NCBI GenBank assembly: GCA_013076295.1
Contig: RQOL01000524.1
Coordinates: forward strand, 248,001-312,000
DNA from: Sanderia malayensis
Taxonomy: Eukaryota; Cnidaria; Scyphozoa; Semaeostomeae; Pelagiidae
DNA length: 64,000 nucleotides
Direction: 5' to 3'
Positions 63,301 to 64,000 of this stretch are shown here, one piece after another (positions within the stretch are counted from its first letter, which is position 1; each line of letters opens with the position of its first letter). Both the position numbers and the translations under genes were made by a program. The notes below the pieces were generated by a model. The model saw nothing but the letters and a program-made list of their open reading frames with translations. It searched no databases and had not been told where the DNA came from.

Positions 63301-64000
63301 GATTTTTATTGGTGTAAATTGTGGGAATGATAGGTAAATTTTATTAGTGTAAATTGTGGAATTAGTGTTATCATTTATTAGTGTAAATTGTGGGAATGAA
63401 TGTTAATATTACTGAAAAGTAACTAAAAGAGTATAACAATTTGCTTTCGCTGAATTGACGTGGAATCATGCGCAAACTGTGGGAATGAATCTTAATTTTG
63501 ATTAGTGTAAGTTTCGGGAAAAAAAGTTAATTTTTATTGGTATAAATTGTGGGAATGAATGTTATCTTTATTATTGTAAATTGTGGGAATGAATGTTAAT
63601 ATTACTGAAAAGAAAACTAAAAGAGTATAACAATTTGCTTTCGCTGAATTGACGTGGAATCATGCGCAAAATGTTTAAATGAATCCTAATTTTGATTAGT
63701 GTAAGTTTCGGGAAAAAAAGTTAAGTTTTCTTGGTATAAATTGTGGGAGTGAATGTTGTCTTTTATTAGTGTAAATTGTGGGAAGGAATGTTAATATTAC
63801 TGCAAAAAGTAACTATAATGTATAACAATTTGTTCTGGCTGAATTGACGTGGAATCATGCGCAAATTGTGGAATGAATGTTAATTTTGATTAGTGTAAGT
63901 TGCGGGAATAAAAGTTGATTTTTATTGGTGTAAATTGTTGGAATAAATGTTCATATAACTGAAAAAGTAACTAAAAGTGTATAACAATTTGTTCTCGCTG

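Larger units (their letters stand above)
48412..64000. repeat. AT-rich satellite array, block III
   Basis: Satellite of the same monomer and linker type. The first ~850 bp repeats the satellite left of the retrotransposon (for example, 43655 corresponds to 48817), so the element inserted into a local tandem repeat of about 850 bp. From about 50.7 to 60.0 kb a diagnostic ACCGAAAAAG linker variant recurs (50759, 51345, 52036, 55080, 55692, 56278, 56890, 57351, 58284, 59986). From about 61.1 kb the units again resemble block I (ACTATAATGTATAAC and CTCCCTGAAAATGACATCG forms). The landmark unit recurs at 49536. No gene is seen. Confidence 0.96.

Noticed and set aside
1..64000. CENP-B box in the TTTTCGCTGAATTGACGTGG linker
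   Set aside because: The spacing and the CGGG end of the canonical box are not met. The resemblance is limited to TTCG and a downstream CG.

Overview
The window is eukaryotic, most likely from an invertebrate animal with an AT-rich genome. About 59 of its 64 kb is one AT-rich satellite array. It contains no intact host gene, rRNA, tRNA, CRISPR array or bacterial operon. Two non-satellite insertions interrupt the array: a ~310 bp element at 28982-29290 and a ~4.3 kb degenerate tyrosine-recombinase retrotransposon at 44099-48408. The species cannot be named from this sequence.

Satellite (1-28981, 29291-44098, 48409-64000). The array has three levels. (1) A ~35 bp monomer with core GTGTAAATTGTGGGAATGA. 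(2) A composite unit, usually 170-240 bp, of two to six monomers plus a conserved linker (TAACTAAAAGTGTATAACAA, then CTGAATTGACGTGGAATCAT). (3) Higher-order repeats. In the left 30 kb, a landmark variant (CTAnTTTAGATTAG followed by GTTCCGGGAATAAAAG) recurs at 1, 5891, 12156, 13939, 15724, 21443, 23158 and 29880, giving near-identical blocks of about 6 kb and about 1.75 kb. To the right, other higher-order repeats dominate (offsets near 3155, 2370 and 1198 bp). Diagnostic variants are regionally confined, as expected from unequal crossover and local homogenisation. Short open frames inside the satellite are chance translations.

Insertion 1 (28982-29290) is flanked by a 5 bp duplication (GAATT) and carries (AAT)9 at one end. 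It resembles a short non-LTR retroelement or SINE lying on the minus strand.

Insertion 2 (44099-48408, minus strand) has the layout A1 - coding - B1 - A2 - B2, the split direct repeats of Ngaro/PAT-like elements of the DIRS order. TTA lies at both outer edges and at the B1/A2 junction. The coding part holds, in order, a gag-like ORF with a CCCH zinc finger, reverse transcriptase, RNase H and the N-terminal part of a tyrosine recombinase. All are broken by single-base frameshifts and internal deletions. The paired terminal repeats differ only by four single-base indels and by no substitution, so the insertion is very young, or the indels are consensus errors. A similar homopolymer-shortening pattern occurs in parts of the surrounding satellite.

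I found no clearly new gene system. The strongest leads are the SDR retrotransposon inside the satellite, its TTA junctions and 119 bp non-duplicated spacer, and the hierarchical, strand-asymmetric satellite.
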